Source: Acanthamoeba castellanii str. Neff (Eukaryota; Discosea; Longamoebia; Acanthamoebidae). Taken from it: a stretch of DNA of 64,000 bases. Under the pieces are notes generated by a model, which saw only the letters and a program-made list of their open reading frames with translations, did not search any database and was not told where the DNA came from. The stretch covers positions 135,159 through 199,158 of the forward strand of contig NW_004457390.1 of assembly GCF_000313135.1 (NCBI RefSeq), read 5' to 3'. Each line of letters starts with the position of its first letter. The first letter of the stretch is position 1. Positions 52,201 to 64,000 of the stretch are shown here, one piece after another. The position numbers and the translations under genes were made by a program.

Positions 52201-52242
52201 GGCCACGGCCTGTGCCACCTCGCGGTGGGCGGTCGTCGCCAT
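49209..52242 (-). CDS. Four-SH3-domain scaffold with Glu/Arg-rich coiled coil
   Basis: Starts at ATG 52242 (MATTAHREVAQAVANYDYAG). SH3 domains in order: ANYDYAG..GWWVGEVEGKRGLFPGSFV; ALFDFTG..GWWEGELNGQVGLFPSNYV; CLYDFKT..SWWKGRMGKKIGYFPSSYV; and MYHYAAR..NWYRGELHGKVGRVPKNYV. They are separated by Ser/Ala/Thr linkers and introns. All keep the ALYDY-like, WW and Pro-Tyr ligand-binding residues. After the fourth, about 50330-49850 encodes a long Glu/Arg/Ala coiled coil, then a Pro-rich part and a short final coil (RRMADRLAAVEERLAKLG). SH3 arrays bind proline motifs in actin and endocytic machinery; that role is inferred. Near 50360-50420 the frame moves by one base with no normal intron. Confidence 0.82.
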
Positions 52243-52510
52243 CTCGATCTCTCGTTGCACTGCCCTTGGTGCCAGTTCGAGAGCCAGGTGCGTCTCCCTT
52301 TTTTGGCCTTGCCCAAAGTTGAATTCAAAACGACTTTGAAAACGTTTCGAAACTGTTTCGAGGAGCAAGGCAAAGGGTACGAACGCTTACGCTGGTGCTG
52401 CGTAGGAAGCATAGCAAGACAAGAAGGCAAGGTGAGTGCATCTTTGCCAGAGTGAGAAAAAACGCACCACAACTACCATTAGATTTGCGCCTTGCAAGAG
52501 TCAGGGAGGA
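52243..52510. promoter_or_regulatory. Divergent intergenic region, SH3 scaffold and RCC1 gene
   Basis: 268 bases between opposed starts. No TATA box or repeat noticed. Presumed shared promoter. Confidence 0.35.
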
Positions 52511-54603
52511 ATGCATCGAAATAGCCGGCTTGCCTTCTCCGCAACCCGCGGTGCTTCAGCAGGTGCTCGTTCGCGTGTCGGCACATCTCAGCGCCTGCGC
52601 ACGCCAGCCGTCCTGTACCACCACAGCGGCCGATTCTACGCCACCACCGCACGAGGTAGCGCCTTCTCTCCGCTGCAGATTTCTCTCGTACTAATCTCAT
52701 AAACCTTTTATTTATTGATTGATTGGCCAGGAAGCTGCAACACCCACTGGCGGTGTGGGGGAGCAGCTGTAGCTGGCGCAGGAGCGCTCATGCTTTATAT
52801 GGCCGTCAACAGCAAGTCGGTTGTGCATGCAGAGGAACACCTACCACAAGCCACCACCAGCGCTTCCCACTCGCCAAGAGCCGAGACCGACAAGCCCCTG
52901 GCGAGTGGCGGCAACGTGTGGGTGTGGGGCGCAGATGGCGGGACCGTGCCCTCTGCCGGGTCTTCCCCGGCCGATTCACTGGTGCCGCGGCTGGCCGCGA
53001 AGCTCAGCGGAAAGGGCATCAAGGGCCTGGCTTTCGGCGACAAGGCTGCAGCCGCCGTGACGAACAAGGTACTCACCCCCAACGCGAGCTATCGTTGAAG
53101 TCCGACTCTTACCTACCATGACACGCAGGGCGAGCTGTACTTGTGGCGAGTCGGCGAAGAGGAACCGACGCTGACCGAGCACAAAGGCGTACAGCAGGTG
53201 GCCTGCGGAAGGTGAGCCCATTTCACTGTGATCGTGCTCGCTTCATTGCACGTGGCTTACGCATTTCGCAGGAATGGACTGATCGCGGCGCTCACGGACA
53301 AAGGCGACGTCTTGCTGTGGGACGCGCGCACGCATGCCGAAGGCGGGCTGCATCCACCCGCCTCGTCTAAAGAGGCCGGTGACGCAGATTGGAAAAACGT
53401 CAAGCGTATAGACATAGCTTCACTATCACTTCCGCCAGCGTCAGCTACTGCGACACCTGCTGCGTCGGCTTCGTCATGGTGGTGGCCATTCGGTGGATCA
53501 GGTTCGAAAGCCGGCGCGGAAACGATCACGCAGGTCGACTGTGGCAGCGGACACGTGGCGATGGTGACCTCGCGCGGCAGAGTGCTCGTGCTCGGCGATA
53601 ACAACTACGGCCAGGTACGGGACTCTACTCTAGAGCGTTGGGTCGTACATTACATGCGCCTGTAAGGCGCAGCTTTCTCATATCTGGGACAACTACTGGC
53701 TGACAGTGTGGCACGCAAGACGCATCAAACGAAACCCGAGGACCAGGCATGGTACGACCTTCGCCTGTGGTGGTCGACCTCGGGATTGCTGGCGGGGGCC
53801 ACAAAGCTGTGGGCGTCTCCTGCGGTGACACCCATACAGGTACCATTGCGCTGGTCTCGCTGAATCAATACATAGAACACAAAACTGACCTCGGCGTTCG
53901 TTTGTCCGTGGCAGCCATACTGCTGGACGATGGTGCCGTGTTCATGCTGGGCAGCGTGCATCTCAGTGGACTCAAGGGGAGCACACTGTACACCGACTCG
54001 CCTGTGCTCGTACCGCTGACGCGTGACTCCAAGTCCGTGGAAAAGCTGGGGCGGATTATCAAGCTGAGCTGCGGTGGAGAGCACACGCTAGCCCTCACCA
54101 ACTACGGTGTCCTTTTGGCCTGGGGTAACGGTGCGTACTTCATCATACACTGCACGTCGCACACGCCGCCCCCCGCGGCTGACGTATGCAATCGGCAGGG
54201 ATGTATGGCCAAGTGCCCGACAACCAGGGCAAGCACATCAACACGGCTCACCCTGTGCTCAGGGCGCCATTCTTCAACGCCGAAGGCAAGGAATTCATCA
54301 ACAACGAGGTGAAGGAGCTCCAATGCGGCAACGAGCATTGCCTCGCCCTCACCAAGGGAGGCGACGTGTGGTCCTTCGGCCGAAACGACCGGGTACTCCC
54401 GCCAATGCCCTCCTGGATGAATGAGCAGGCCTTCACTGACCTTTCATTCACTTCCTTCTTTCTCGCACCATCAGGGACAGTGCGGCGTCGGCAACCGCGC
54501 GCATCAGAAGACACCGCACAAGGTGACCAAACTGCAGTCGCGCAAGGACAAGATCTCCGCCATCGCCTGCGGCCAGCACACCTCGGCTGCCATCGAAGAG
54601 TGA
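52511..54603 (+). CDS. RCC1-repeat protein with mitochondrial-type leader and one membrane segment
   Basis: Exons 52511-52655, 52731-53068, 53129-53211, 53272-53614, 53707-53839, 53915-54130, 54199-54392 and 54475-54603 give 526 residues, phases closed. The leader is Arg/Ser-rich (RLAFSATRGASAGARSRVG). One hydrophobic stretch AAVAGAGALMLYMAV follows, then RCC1 blades: VWVWGADGG, ELYLWRVGEEE, VDCGSGHVAMVTSRGRV, LGDNNYGQCG, ISCGGEH-like LSCGGEHTLALTNYGVLL, LQCGNEHCLALTKGGDV and IACGQHTSAAIEE. The arrangement (leader, single anchor, propeller) resembles the yeast mitochondrial RCC1 protein Fmp25 rather than the Ran exchange factor. Mitochondrial inner-membrane location is inferred. Confidence 0.82.
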
Positions 54604-54897
54604 GCGCAGAAATATGAAATATAAATTTCAAGGAAAAAATTGGAAATATAAAAGATTGAGATGAGAAAAAGCAGATTAAAAGAATAATTGGCCAAGAAGC
54701 ATCGCCAAAGGAATCTGGTCCATGCTGCCTCTGGGGAGCTAGAGACGTTGCCTCCGAAACAAGATATGGACAAAGCGCAATACACCGCTTGCCCAGACCT
54801 CCGACATTCACCACGCAATTCCCCCCTCCGTTCGACCTTGTACGACTCCCATTTGGTGCCATCTTTATTGCCTTTTCCATTCATTAATTCCATTTGG

Positions 54898-57800
54898 ATG
54901 CAGCTCGACGCTGTCGGCATCCAACAGTTCACCCACGCGTGGGGTACGACATCCACCTTGATTTATTCACATATATTAATTTACAAAAACAATCCTTGCG
55001 TGGTGGTGCACAACCAACAGAGCCCCCAGCGGAGAACAAACCGCAACGACGACAGCCCTCATGGTATCTGTTTGCTGGACACTCAGCCGGGGACTCCTCA
55101 GCCGCCGCAGCCACTCGGTACGCACACGGGTCTCCACCGCTTTGCTCGCACTCGTCTAACGTAACGACGACACCCCCCACATGCAACAGCACAAGAGACC
55201 ACCAAATCGTTCAGACTAGGACCCAGACTGGGGTTGCTTCAGAGCCCCAACAAGAAGTCGTCCGGTACGAGCTTGCCACACAAGTGTGCGTGGCTGTGCT
55301 GCTCCTTCCAGGTCCCTCTTCTAATACTCGATCCTCGTGCCCATGTACCTTGACGCAGGCACTCAGCGCACGAAGACATTCAGCAAGCGTCGCGAGTTAC
55401 TCTTTGAGCCCGTCCCCGATGCTTGGAATGGAGGCGGGTCGCGGGCGACGAAGGCCTCGGCACGAGAAGAGCAGAACCCCGACCATAAGACAATACCGGC
55501 AGCGATGGCGGTCGAGGCGATAACAAACAAGACGAGAGCTGAGGCGCACATGGAGGAAAAGGACGAAGAGGCACGAAGAAAGGAGGAAGAAGATGAAAAT
55601 GACGGAAGAGACACACCGCACCACTACCGCCAAGTCGATGGCGACGACGGCGGAGGACAACGAAATTATCCACAACTACTGGAGCGAACTCAACGATCAG
55701 CGGGGAGGCGGTGGAGGATCATACGGAATGGGGAGAGCGCATTTCCAATGAGAAGATGCCAGCGAGGAAGAGCCAGGCGAACCAGAGCGAGAAGGTGAGG
55801 GAGGCCCAAGAGAAGACCAAGAAGCTGATGGCCGACAACGACTTGCAAGATGCATTTACTGGAGGTACGACGATTCACTCTCACTGTAGCGCGCGCGCAC
55901 GCACGCAATCGGGCTCACGTAGGCGTGCCAATCGTGGATGTCAGCGATCACAACCAGGCTGGTCACCGGTGCGAGGGCCAAGGCTAGGAGCCGGTACGAT
56001 GTACAGGAGAAGCAGGAGGGTGAGCAGAAGAGAACATTCTCGCCCGCCGATCCACCAAAGGTCTCCCGCCCCAGGACCAGACAAAAGCCCGAACCCAAGC
56101 CCAAGCCCAAGCCCAAGCCCGTGGTGATTACTATCGACGATGATGGTATTCCTCTCTTTTCTGCAATGGCCGTTGCTTTCACGCGCATGAGCTCTGATCT
56201 GAACACCCTATCGTGGTGTATGTGGTGTGTGTGTCGCAATGTGTAGACAGCATGAGCCAGGACTCCTTTGCCGAAGCCTCCAGTGCCGCCCCGCCAAGAA
56301 AGCGTGCGCGGGGTGATACGCCGAGCTACTACTCGCCGCGCGTCGTGTTTGGTCGTATGGACTACGCCGACGTGCAGTGGGAGATCCGCTGGGAGCAGGC
56401 TGAGCTGGCCATTCGTACGGTGAAGCAGCTCACCGCCGACGACGACGGCGACCCCTATGCTTTTGACGACGGCGACGGCGACTACGCACCCGATGAACCG
56501 AAACAACGAAACGCAAAACGAAAAGAGTGTCAGCCTCTCGCGCGGGCAGCGCCAAAAGCCACCGAGGACAGAGAGTTCCATATCCCCTACACCGACCTAG
56601 CCCGTGTTGCGGTACCGTCAACATTCATCTCTCTCTCCCTTTCGCTGGCTCTCCGAGATCTCGCTCACGCTCGGTGCCAGGAGTTGACGTCGACTGGGCT
56701 GGTTGCCGTGAGGACACGGACAATTCTGAGTCAAATCGATTCCTACTACTACGACCCACAAAACAGAGGTATATAGCATCCACGGCCGCACAACGTAGAC
56801 ACTTGTTAGATGCCTGTGGTGTTTGATAGCTTACAATGCGGCGACTGTCCATCAGATGGTAGTCGGCACTACATCCACATCTACTGCTCCAACGGGAACG
56901 AATGGCGAGAGGAGTGGCACAAGGTGAAGACAATTCTCGCGGAAGCCAGCATCAAAACGGCATCCATCACGTACGTCCGCCCTCAAGACTTAGCGCTTAT
57001 TAGCTAACTGGTGTCCCAAACTGCTAACGCTGGTCTACGCAGCGAGGCCACTTATGCGGAATTCAACATCGGAGCCTTGGATCGACAGACGGTTCCGTCA
57101 TCAATCGCCTCCATTAAACGCTATACCACACGCTCCATGTCACGCAAGCCCACCACGACTCGGTTCGTCACCTTCCAGTCTCCGCCACTTGACTACTATG
57201 CTGACACTCACTCTTCCTGCAGCCGATTCATATCGACAAAGAAGATCATCACCTACCCGCCAGGTCGCTCAAGGTACACACACGACACACGACACGACCA
57301 ACGACAACACACGACACACACGACACACACGACACACACACACAGTACTAAACTTACGTGAATTGTGTGTTTGCAGAGATGTGGTCACTCTCACGCAGGC
57401 GGACGTCGAGCGACTTGAGCCCGAACAGCTGCTGAACGACAACATCATCGAGTTCTACCTCAAGTACCTCTACGAGGAGGCCCTCTTCCCCGACAACGCG
57501 CCGCAGAGGGATCAGTTCTACTTCTTCAACACCTTCTTCTGGCCCAAGCTGCAGTCCCTTAAGAGCGAGGACCAAATGAAGAATCTCCTCTCGTGGACCC
57601 GCAACGTCGACATATTTAAGAAGCGATTCCTCTTCGTGCCCATCAACGACGGGTACACGCCCGCTATACACGGCACACGGTGCACACGGCACACGGCGCA
57701 CACACCCATGTATTGTGGCTAATGCTTTATCGAACCCAAGGTTCCACTGGAACGTGGTGGCGATCTGCAATCCGGGCTCCATCGTACACGCGCAAACGCC

Positions 57801-60635
57801 CGGGGCGATGGACAAGCTGCCAAAGGAGGAGTGGCCAGTCATGGTCCACATGTGCTCGCTCCACTCGACGGCCGGCCACGTGTTCAACAAGCTGCGAGCG
57901 TACGTTTGTTGTCCTCAGCTCATTTCTTTTGTCTCTTTGAGACGAGACGATCCAAAGGCTTGTGGCTCACATATGTTTGGTATGTATGAATTCGGGTGAT
58001 TATAGCTATCTTGGCGTGGCGTGGAATGCGGACGATAGCAGGCCCAGTATCAAAGTCACCAAGGACTCGCTGTTGGGTTTCATCCCCAATGTACGACTGC
58101 TACTACTACTTGCCTCCCTCCTTTTCCCTTTGGTTTCTCTCTCGAATGGCTCACTAACGTCAGCACAATCGATTCTGTCGGGTGTTTGGCTGCACAGCTG
58201 CCGGAGCAACAGAACGGCTCGGATTGTGGCGTGTTTCTGCTCCAATACGTGGAGGGCTTCTGCAGGAACCCGCCCACTCTCTACACCAAGGAGGACCTGA
58301 AGGTTACGGTACTGTGGCCTCTGCCTCGTTGTGTAGTGTCATGTGAAGTGTGTGTGTCGTGTGTGTCGTGTGTGTTCGCCTGATGCTAATTGTGTGGTGG
58401 TCACTGGTCTTAATTGTACAGCTCAACCGCAGCTGGTTCGACAACGAGACGATTACCCAAAAGCGAAGGGAGATCAAGGATCTCATTGCTCGCATCGCCT
58501 GCGAGCAGGAACCCGTGACCGACGAGCCCGAGCAGGCCGAGGGACCCAAGGACGAGGCTGAAGCGGCTGCTGCCACTACCACCACCACTCAGTCGTCGGC
58601 CGGTGATGCTTCGGTCAAGTCAGGCTCCAGCGATGAAGGAGAGGCTCCGCCATCATGCGGCGGCGAGGTGGAAGTGTACGTCGTCGGCGAAGAGACAAAC
58701 AAGAACGAAACGAGAATGGACTCAAAGAATGAAGACGAGGACGGCGACGACGACAACACGCAGCTGCCCATCGAGCGCGGCGGCGTTGAAGCACACACCG
58801 GTGTGATGGAGGTCGAAGAAGCAGAAGAGAGGGAGGAGGCCGCGAGGGACGACTCCAGCCTGGGCAGCGACCTCACCCCGCCTTCGCCGCTGAGTCTGAA
58901 CTCGGCCCCGGTCAGCAGCGACGACGAAATGCTGAAGGAGCTGGTGGCACAGGAGGCCGACGATCGCATGCCCACCTCGGGCGCCGCCAGACGACCTAGC
59001 CCAGGGCTTTCGCCGCCGCGCTCGACCACCACTCGAGAGGTTGCGATGGCAGACCTCGACGAGGGCGAGGGCGAGGGCAGCGGGGAGACGCCGGGCATGG
59101 AGCTCAAGGTGGCGCGATGGACCGAGAAGAGGAAGCGGAAGGGCGAAGAACGACGCCGAGAAACGAAAAAGGTAAAGAAAGCGACGGCGGGCCGGGGCGG
59201 CGACGGAGAGCGTGACCAGTCCTGCGCAGTACTCTTGGTACCGAGTTCGCCACAGTCCCGGGCGGAGGACGATGACGAGAACGAGGCGGAGGAGGAGGAG
59301 CGAGGGAGCAAGAAGGCCGTAGGCTACGAGGGTGATTCAGATATCGACATCTGGGTCCTGTCGCCACGGCTTCAGCCGGATTTCGATCCCGTCTTCGAAG
59401 CCAACGCCAGCAAGCAGCGAGACCGAGAGCGTGACGACAACGACGAAGAAGAGGAGGGCGAAGGCAAGACGACGAAGAAGAGGTGGGCCAAACGACGGAA
59501 GCGAGAGGAGAACGGCAGCAGTGGAATGGAGGATGAGGCTGAGGAAGCGGTGATCACGGCGGTCGTGCCCGCATCGTCGTCATCGACCAGCGTGCGAGCG
59601 TCAACGGTCGACACGTCGGCGGCCCGACCATCAGGGCGGACCGTGCTACCGGTCGCAGCGTCGCCGCCGGCGTCGCCGCACCGACAGAAGGTCCCAATCG
59701 GCGACGGAGGACAGACCGTTGTCGTCGACATCGGCGAAGAAGAAAAAGAAGAAGGCGAACAGAGAAAAGCGAAGGAGGAGAAGGAGAAGCGGGCAGCGCA
59801 GTCGAGAAGTCGCGGCGCGACAGGCACCAAGGGCGAAAGCTGGTGGTCTATCGTCCGCGGAAGCTTGTCGGGCCTGCGGTCAGCCTGGCCCACAACGACT
59901 CCGGGCGCAGCAGTAGGACCCGCCGGCGAGTCGATGCACGGACAGCAACTCATTTTGGCGCCACTACCACCACCAGGCCAAGACGAAGACCCTCTGCTGA
60001 ATAGAAGAGACGAGGAGGGGCAGACCATGGCAACACCGACGCCAACGCCAACGACGACGCCGACGCCAACGAGCACCTCGACGGAGACGACGATGACGAG
60101 TTCGGCCGAGAATGATATCAGTAGCTCCGGCTCGGGCAAACGAAAGCGGCTACGAAAGCGACGAAGAAAAGGAAAACACGGCAGCCAAGCCGACGACAGT
60201 CTCAGCTCAGAGGCCAGCCTGCCCTTTGACGGCGAAGGCGGCGAAGGCGGATCACCAGTGTTCCACGTGGTCTACGACGCTGTGGCGGTGGCCGACCGCG
60301 AGGCCGCGCACGGGCGGTGGGACACCACCGCAGCGGGCCTGCCCGCCGAGGTCAAAGAGGAGGCGAACGACGGGGAGGAGAACGAGCAGGCGAGCGAAGA
60401 GATGATGAGGAACGCGGTTGAAGAAGAAGATGGAGGAGGAGGAAAAGAAGAGGAAGAAGCCAACGACGACGACTCGGGCACGATCAGCGATCCGCATCCG
60501 GGGCGATTGCGCCACGCCAATGGGCCGCGGTGCGTGGCGGGACGAACGAAGACGAAGGAGGGCCTGGCGATGAAGAAGGTCACAAAGAAGGGCAAGGGCA
60601 CGCCCAAGCCCGCCATCAGAACGCTGGGTCCGTAA
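54898..60635 (+). CDS. Ulp/SENP-type SUMO protease with long acidic tail
   Basis: The start (MQLDAVGIQQFTHAWG) and early exons 54898-54943, 55021-55117 and 55190-55264, then 55384 onward, join in phase. Between 55560 and 55760 the frame is unclear. A KPEPKPKPKPKP run precedes an acidic stretch. The catalytic domain begins VVTLTQADVERLEPEQLLND (the DxxRLxPxxxLND entry of C48 peptidases). It continues FFNTFFWPKL, HWNVVAICNPG (catalytic His), the position normally Asp (here VMVHMCSLH), and QNGSDCGVFLLQYVE (nucleophile Cys). The spacing suits the SENP6/7 branch. After SWFDNETITQKRREIKDL, about 700 Glu/Asp/Arg-rich residues follow to 60635. It would process or remove SUMO in the nucleus, if active. 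Confidence 0.84.
57275..57344 (+). repeat. Intronic ACACGACAC repeat
   Basis: ACGACAC and ACACGACACAC units fill the intron just ahead of the SUMO-protease catalytic exon. Confidence 0.85.
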
Positions 60636-61107
60636 TGTGTAAGATCCCCCCCCCCAAGGCCAAGCCTGCCCAAGAGGGAGTGGTAAAATGTAATCTCTCA
60701 TCACCGCCATCATCTTGTTGGTGGTGCGCACCACCCAGAGCCTCGTTGACCTCTTGCAGAGCAACGCTGAGGCAATTTCAATTTCTCTTCACTCTCAGTC
60801 AGCCAACACCACAAGACTTGTGTAGCAGTGCACATAGCTCTGGCCTCCAACCTGAAGAACAAATTTGAGGAGCTGGCCAAGGTAGCTCTTCTTGTTGATG
60901 GTTCTCTTCTTTAACGATCTGGTGTTGATTGATGGTTTTGTGGGGGGGGGGATGTAGCCACCGCCTGAGCCCGAGAGGAAGAAGACGGGCGGCAAGGTGG
61001 GCTGGAACGACCCGGCGGCGCAGGGCCAGAAGAAGGTCCACAAGGGCGGCCACACCGTCATCGGCAACGGCCCCCCGCCCAAGAAGAGCCTCACCGACCT
61101 GCCCTGA
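60635..61107 (+). CDS. Small basic protein, or alternative 3' exons of the SUMO protease
   Basis: ATG 60635 overlaps the SUMO-protease stop (TAATG). Read with donor T|GTAATC near 60688, acceptor ACATAG near 60838, and an intron ending GATGTAG near 60957, it gives about 83 residues. It starts MCKIPPPKAKPAQEG, has a helix LASNLKNKFEELAK, then a Gly/Lys/Pro-rich end (KKTGGKVGWNDPAAQG, PPPKKSLTDLP). The last two exons look coding. The first could instead be intron if the protease donor is CTGG|GTCCGT, which is also in phase. No family is recognised. Confidence 0.5.
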
Positions 61108-61316
61108 CCGTCGCGACAGCCCCCGTGTAAATTGAATGATTTATTATTTATTTTCCGCTAACGCCACTGGCTCCCCAATGGGCGAGTACATAACTGATAA
61201 ATAAATATAATTGGCCATAATTAGCAGCAACAGCTGCTGCGCCTGTGATCACGCTGACCAACCGTTCAGCCACAACTCAGCTTTACAAAAGATCAAACAA
61301 AGGAGACGAGTGGAGG
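61108..61316. other. Intergenic, AT-rich
   Basis: 209 bases with ATTTATTATTTATTTTCC and AATAAATATAA, plausible 3' UTR/poly(A) signals of the upstream gene. Confidence 0.4.
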
Positions 61317-63571
61317 ATGAGCCAGCAGAGGGAGTGGCGCGCCAAGTTGTCGCCTCCTTCTGACATAACGCCGGCAGCACTGCACGCCTCTGCTACCGCC
61401 CCCGGCCTTGAGCCTCCCGCCACGTAAACCTGCAAGCCCAATAATATTTTATATTCTTTGTTTTATTTTATGTTTAGTTATTTATTTGTACCGGAAAGCG
61501 AGCGGAGCAGTTTCGTTGCCAGCCCTGAGTTCTTGACCGATACACCACTCACGGAGCGCGCACGGCCAACTGACTTCACTCCTTTCATCACTTCGCCAAC
61601 AATACTCAGACCGGAGGCTGGCGGCACACCTCTGTCTGTAAGTCCGGAGAGGCTGACCACAACCAGTCCACGCCCTTTTCGCAAGTACGACCCCAAACTC
61701 GCTCTCTTTACTGACCCCCCCCCTCTTTCATCTTTTAATTTTATAAACTTAACTTTTAATTTTATGAGTATTATCCCAAATAATCGCAATTTCCGTTTTG
61801 TGAGCTTTTGCGTTGTCATGACACGAGCTCACCACCGCACCGCACCGCACCGCACACGCCACACATCGCACACGCACGGTGGTGCTGGTGATCCCTTCAT
61901 GATAGGAAAGGGCGCCCGGGGACGCTGCACCTGGCCTTGCCCAAGGGATTCAGCGCCGAACTTGGCGAGCAGGCTTGGGTCATCCAAGAGCCCTCGACCG
62001 CGACACCGCCCAACGACAACGACACCGGCAACGGCCCAGAGGCCGCCGCCATGAACCGCAGCGAGCCGGGTCTGGTGCGCAAGGAGCCGCTGCGCCGGTC
62101 CAAGGACGACGGCTCGGCGAAGACCGGCGGCGGCGCGACTCCGCTCAACAGGTCCGACCCGTTGTCGACAGAGCGCGACGAGCGGAAGCGCAGCAAGCGG
62201 GCGTCGAGGGAGAAGAAGGCGGCCGAGCGAATGATGGAGTGGCGGGCCGCCACGAAGGACAAGTGGACGTCGAGCGACGAGTCGCCGCCGCTGTCGCCGC
62301 GGGGAGCCGGCGGCGGGCTGGGCTTCAGCGCCGCGCCCACTGGGATCTACAATGGCTTCGTGCTGCCGCACGGCAAGGTACGCACAACACATAACACATA
62401 CATGTGATGCATCGCCACCCTCCACGTTCTTTCTCTTTCTTTCGTTTTCTCTTTCTCTTTCTCTCTTTCCTTCAAATGGCAACGCATATCCTAATCGGGG
62501 TGCGCCGAGCAACGATGACCAGCGGAGATTGTGTCATTCTTTTGTTTGTTTTTAGCGTTTGTTTATTCAACACTTTTCATATATCACTTTGGCTTGGCTC
62601 GCTGCCGCCACACACACATATATTTTCTTTATCATTTTTCTTTTTTACATAATATCTGTGACCTTATATATGTTCGATATTGGAGGAAGTGCTGGCAATA
62701 GCAGCGCCAAGAAACAGCGCGGTGGTGGTGACCTGGTCCTGGCCAAGTACCGGGGGTGGTCCAGCTTCCACCAGGCCTCACAGACCCTGGAGGACTCTCC
62801 CTGCCTCCTTCGGGCGGCGACACTCCACGCTATCCCAGTTTAGGCTCTTCCTTTCTTTTTCATCATTCCATTTATTTGTCTATTATTCTTTTTATTGTAT
62901 TTTATTCATCAGTATACGTATTATCAATTGAATATTTTATTTATCAGTAAATATTATCAATTGTTGTGCCAGCAACATGGCAAGGAGGCCGACGGGTCTG
63001 CATCGACTCAACAGACCGAGCTGCTGCCTGGCGAGAGCCTGGTCGTGGTGCACGAGGGCGTGGTGGTGGGCCTCAACCAGGTACGCATACTTTTATTATT
63101 TATTATTTGTTAATTGTTCATTATTGTTTATTATTTACTCACATTGCGGTGATCGATTCAGGCGCGCGTCGGGCAACTGGGCAACCTCCACATCACCAAC
63201 TTCCGCCTCTCCTTCTACAGCAAGGTACGCGCACTATGCCCTCTTAACGCTTTGCCGTCTTGTCTGCCGCACATCAGCTTATCGCATGGACGTTGCAGGA
63301 AGCTGGTCGCATCATGGACCTCCCGCTGGCGCTCATTCTCAACCAGAAAGTCGAGACAAAGGGGCGAATCGAGGTGCACCGTCTTGCTCCTCGCACTCGC
63401 ACTCATTTTTCTAACTTTGTGTGAGACATGTAGGGCGGGTTGCTGTATCTGCTCTGCAAGGACTTGCGCACCGTGTACATCACCTTCACGACAACCGAAG
63501 GCCTCACACAGGTTCCGTTCGCACGCACCACCGCACGCGCGCGTACCACGCACACGCACACACACACACAC

Positions 63572-63609
<38 letters not shown>

Positions 63610-64000
63610 ACACACGCACACACAGCCTCTCTATAATACGGTCGACTTCTCACCAAGATGCAACACCCAATATCCAACACTATAGACAAAGAAGTGGATC
63701 AAGCAAAACATATTCCCACCGAAGGTCACGTCATTGTTTGCCTTCAAGAGCGGCGAGCAACCGGCACCGGCCTTGGGCGTCTACGATCTCCACAACGTGA
63801 GCTGCTCTTGCCCACCATCAGGCCAAACACCTGGTCTAGCTTGATCGACTGACGCTCTGATTTTTATACACCAGGAGTTCATGAGGCAGGGAGCCTTGCA
63901 CTCGGACTGGCGTATCACCAGCATCAACAAGGTGCGTGTCATTGCCCAATTCACCCGAAGTCGTCGCGCCCATGCCACCACTCAACCTCTCTTTCTTTCC
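61317..64000 (+). CDS. Myotubularin-family phosphoinositide phosphatase, PH-GRAM part, cut by right edge
   Basis: The start is probably ATG 61317 (MSQQREWRAKLSPPSD). Splicing in phase leads to ERSSFVASPEFLTDTP, then KKGRPGTLHLALPKG, a Ser/Arg/Lys-rich linker and LLPGESLVVVHEGVV. The PH-GRAM signature follows: GQLGNLHITNFRLSFYSK, a Pro-Leu-ALI strand (MDLPLALILNQKVETKGRIE) and YLLCKDLRTVYITFTT. Next comes the start of the phosphatase domain, FPPKVTSLFAFKSGEQ, GVYDLHN and EFMRQGALHSDWRITSINK, as in MTM1/MTMR proteins. The CSDGWDR catalytic loop would lie beyond 64000, so activity cannot be judged. Such enzymes remove the 3-phosphate from PI3P and PI(3,5)P2 on endosomes. Exon ends at 62650-62830 are uncertain. 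Confidence 0.82.
63549..63624 (+). repeat. Intronic (CA)n repeat
   Basis: Nearly pure CA dinucleotide with occasional G, inside a myotubularin-gene intron. Confidence 0.9.

Noticed and set aside
61833..61880. Possible tRNA or structured RNA from CACCGCACCGC repeats
   Set aside because: Simple repeat in a myotubularin-gene intron; no cloverleaf or box A/B.

Overview
This is nuclear DNA from an intron-rich, GC-rich, gene-dense eukaryote, most like Acanthamoeba (Amoebozoa). The basis is about two dozen genes in 64 kb, introns of roughly 50-200 bp with GT..AG ends (often GTAC donors), introns filled with GTGTC/CACACG-type simple repeats, intergenic gaps of only 100-650 bp, and a eukaryotic 5S rRNA gene. 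The species call is inference from these features; no database was searched. There is no prokaryotic, phage or CRISPR content.

Layout from left to right: CorA-type Mg transporter (minus, cut by the left edge); ankyrin/coiled-coil protein (plus); SRP54 (minus); ALDH7-type aldehyde dehydrogenase (minus, with a one-base frame break); carrier-like membrane protein (minus); F-box protein (plus); Ecdysoneless/SGT1 protein (minus); paired C2H2 zinc-finger protein (plus); succinyl-CoA:3-ketoacid CoA-transferase (minus); small heat-shock protein (plus, frame break); Twinkle-type mitochondrial primase-helicase (plus); secreted 8-cysteine protein (plus); 5S rRNA (minus); secreted Thr-rich repeat protein (minus, frame break); hormone-sensitive-lipase-like hydrolase, site-2 protease and Rieske sterol 7-desaturase (three consecutive minus genes); PTEN with a very long disordered/RGG tail (plus); four-SH3 scaffold (minus); RCC1-repeat mitochondrial-type protein (plus); Ulp/SENP SUMO protease (plus); a small basic protein (plus); and a myotubularin-family gene cut by the right edge (plus).

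For SRP54, ECD, the F-box gene, the zinc-finger gene, SCOT, PTEN, the RCC1 gene and the lipase, exon boundaries were followed base by base. The phases close to whole-codon totals (501, 728, 503, 1039, 503, 1119, 526 and 847 residues). The same arithmetic exposes one surplus base in ALDH7, and protein-level continuity exposes comparable breaks in Hsp20, the Thr-rich gene and others. Several may be draft-assembly indels.

Functional themes are inference from neighbours. There is a sterol/lipid trio (lipase, S2P, 7-desaturase). Two phosphoinositide phosphatases are present (PTEN, myotubularin). Several products are mitochondrial (ALDH7, SCOT, Twinkle, an RCC1 protein and perhaps a carrier). The points most worth a second look are the PTEN fusion with an altered P-loop, the SUMO protease whose acidic triad position is Cys, a Twinkle that keeps all primase motifs, and short motifs shared by introns of unrelated genes.
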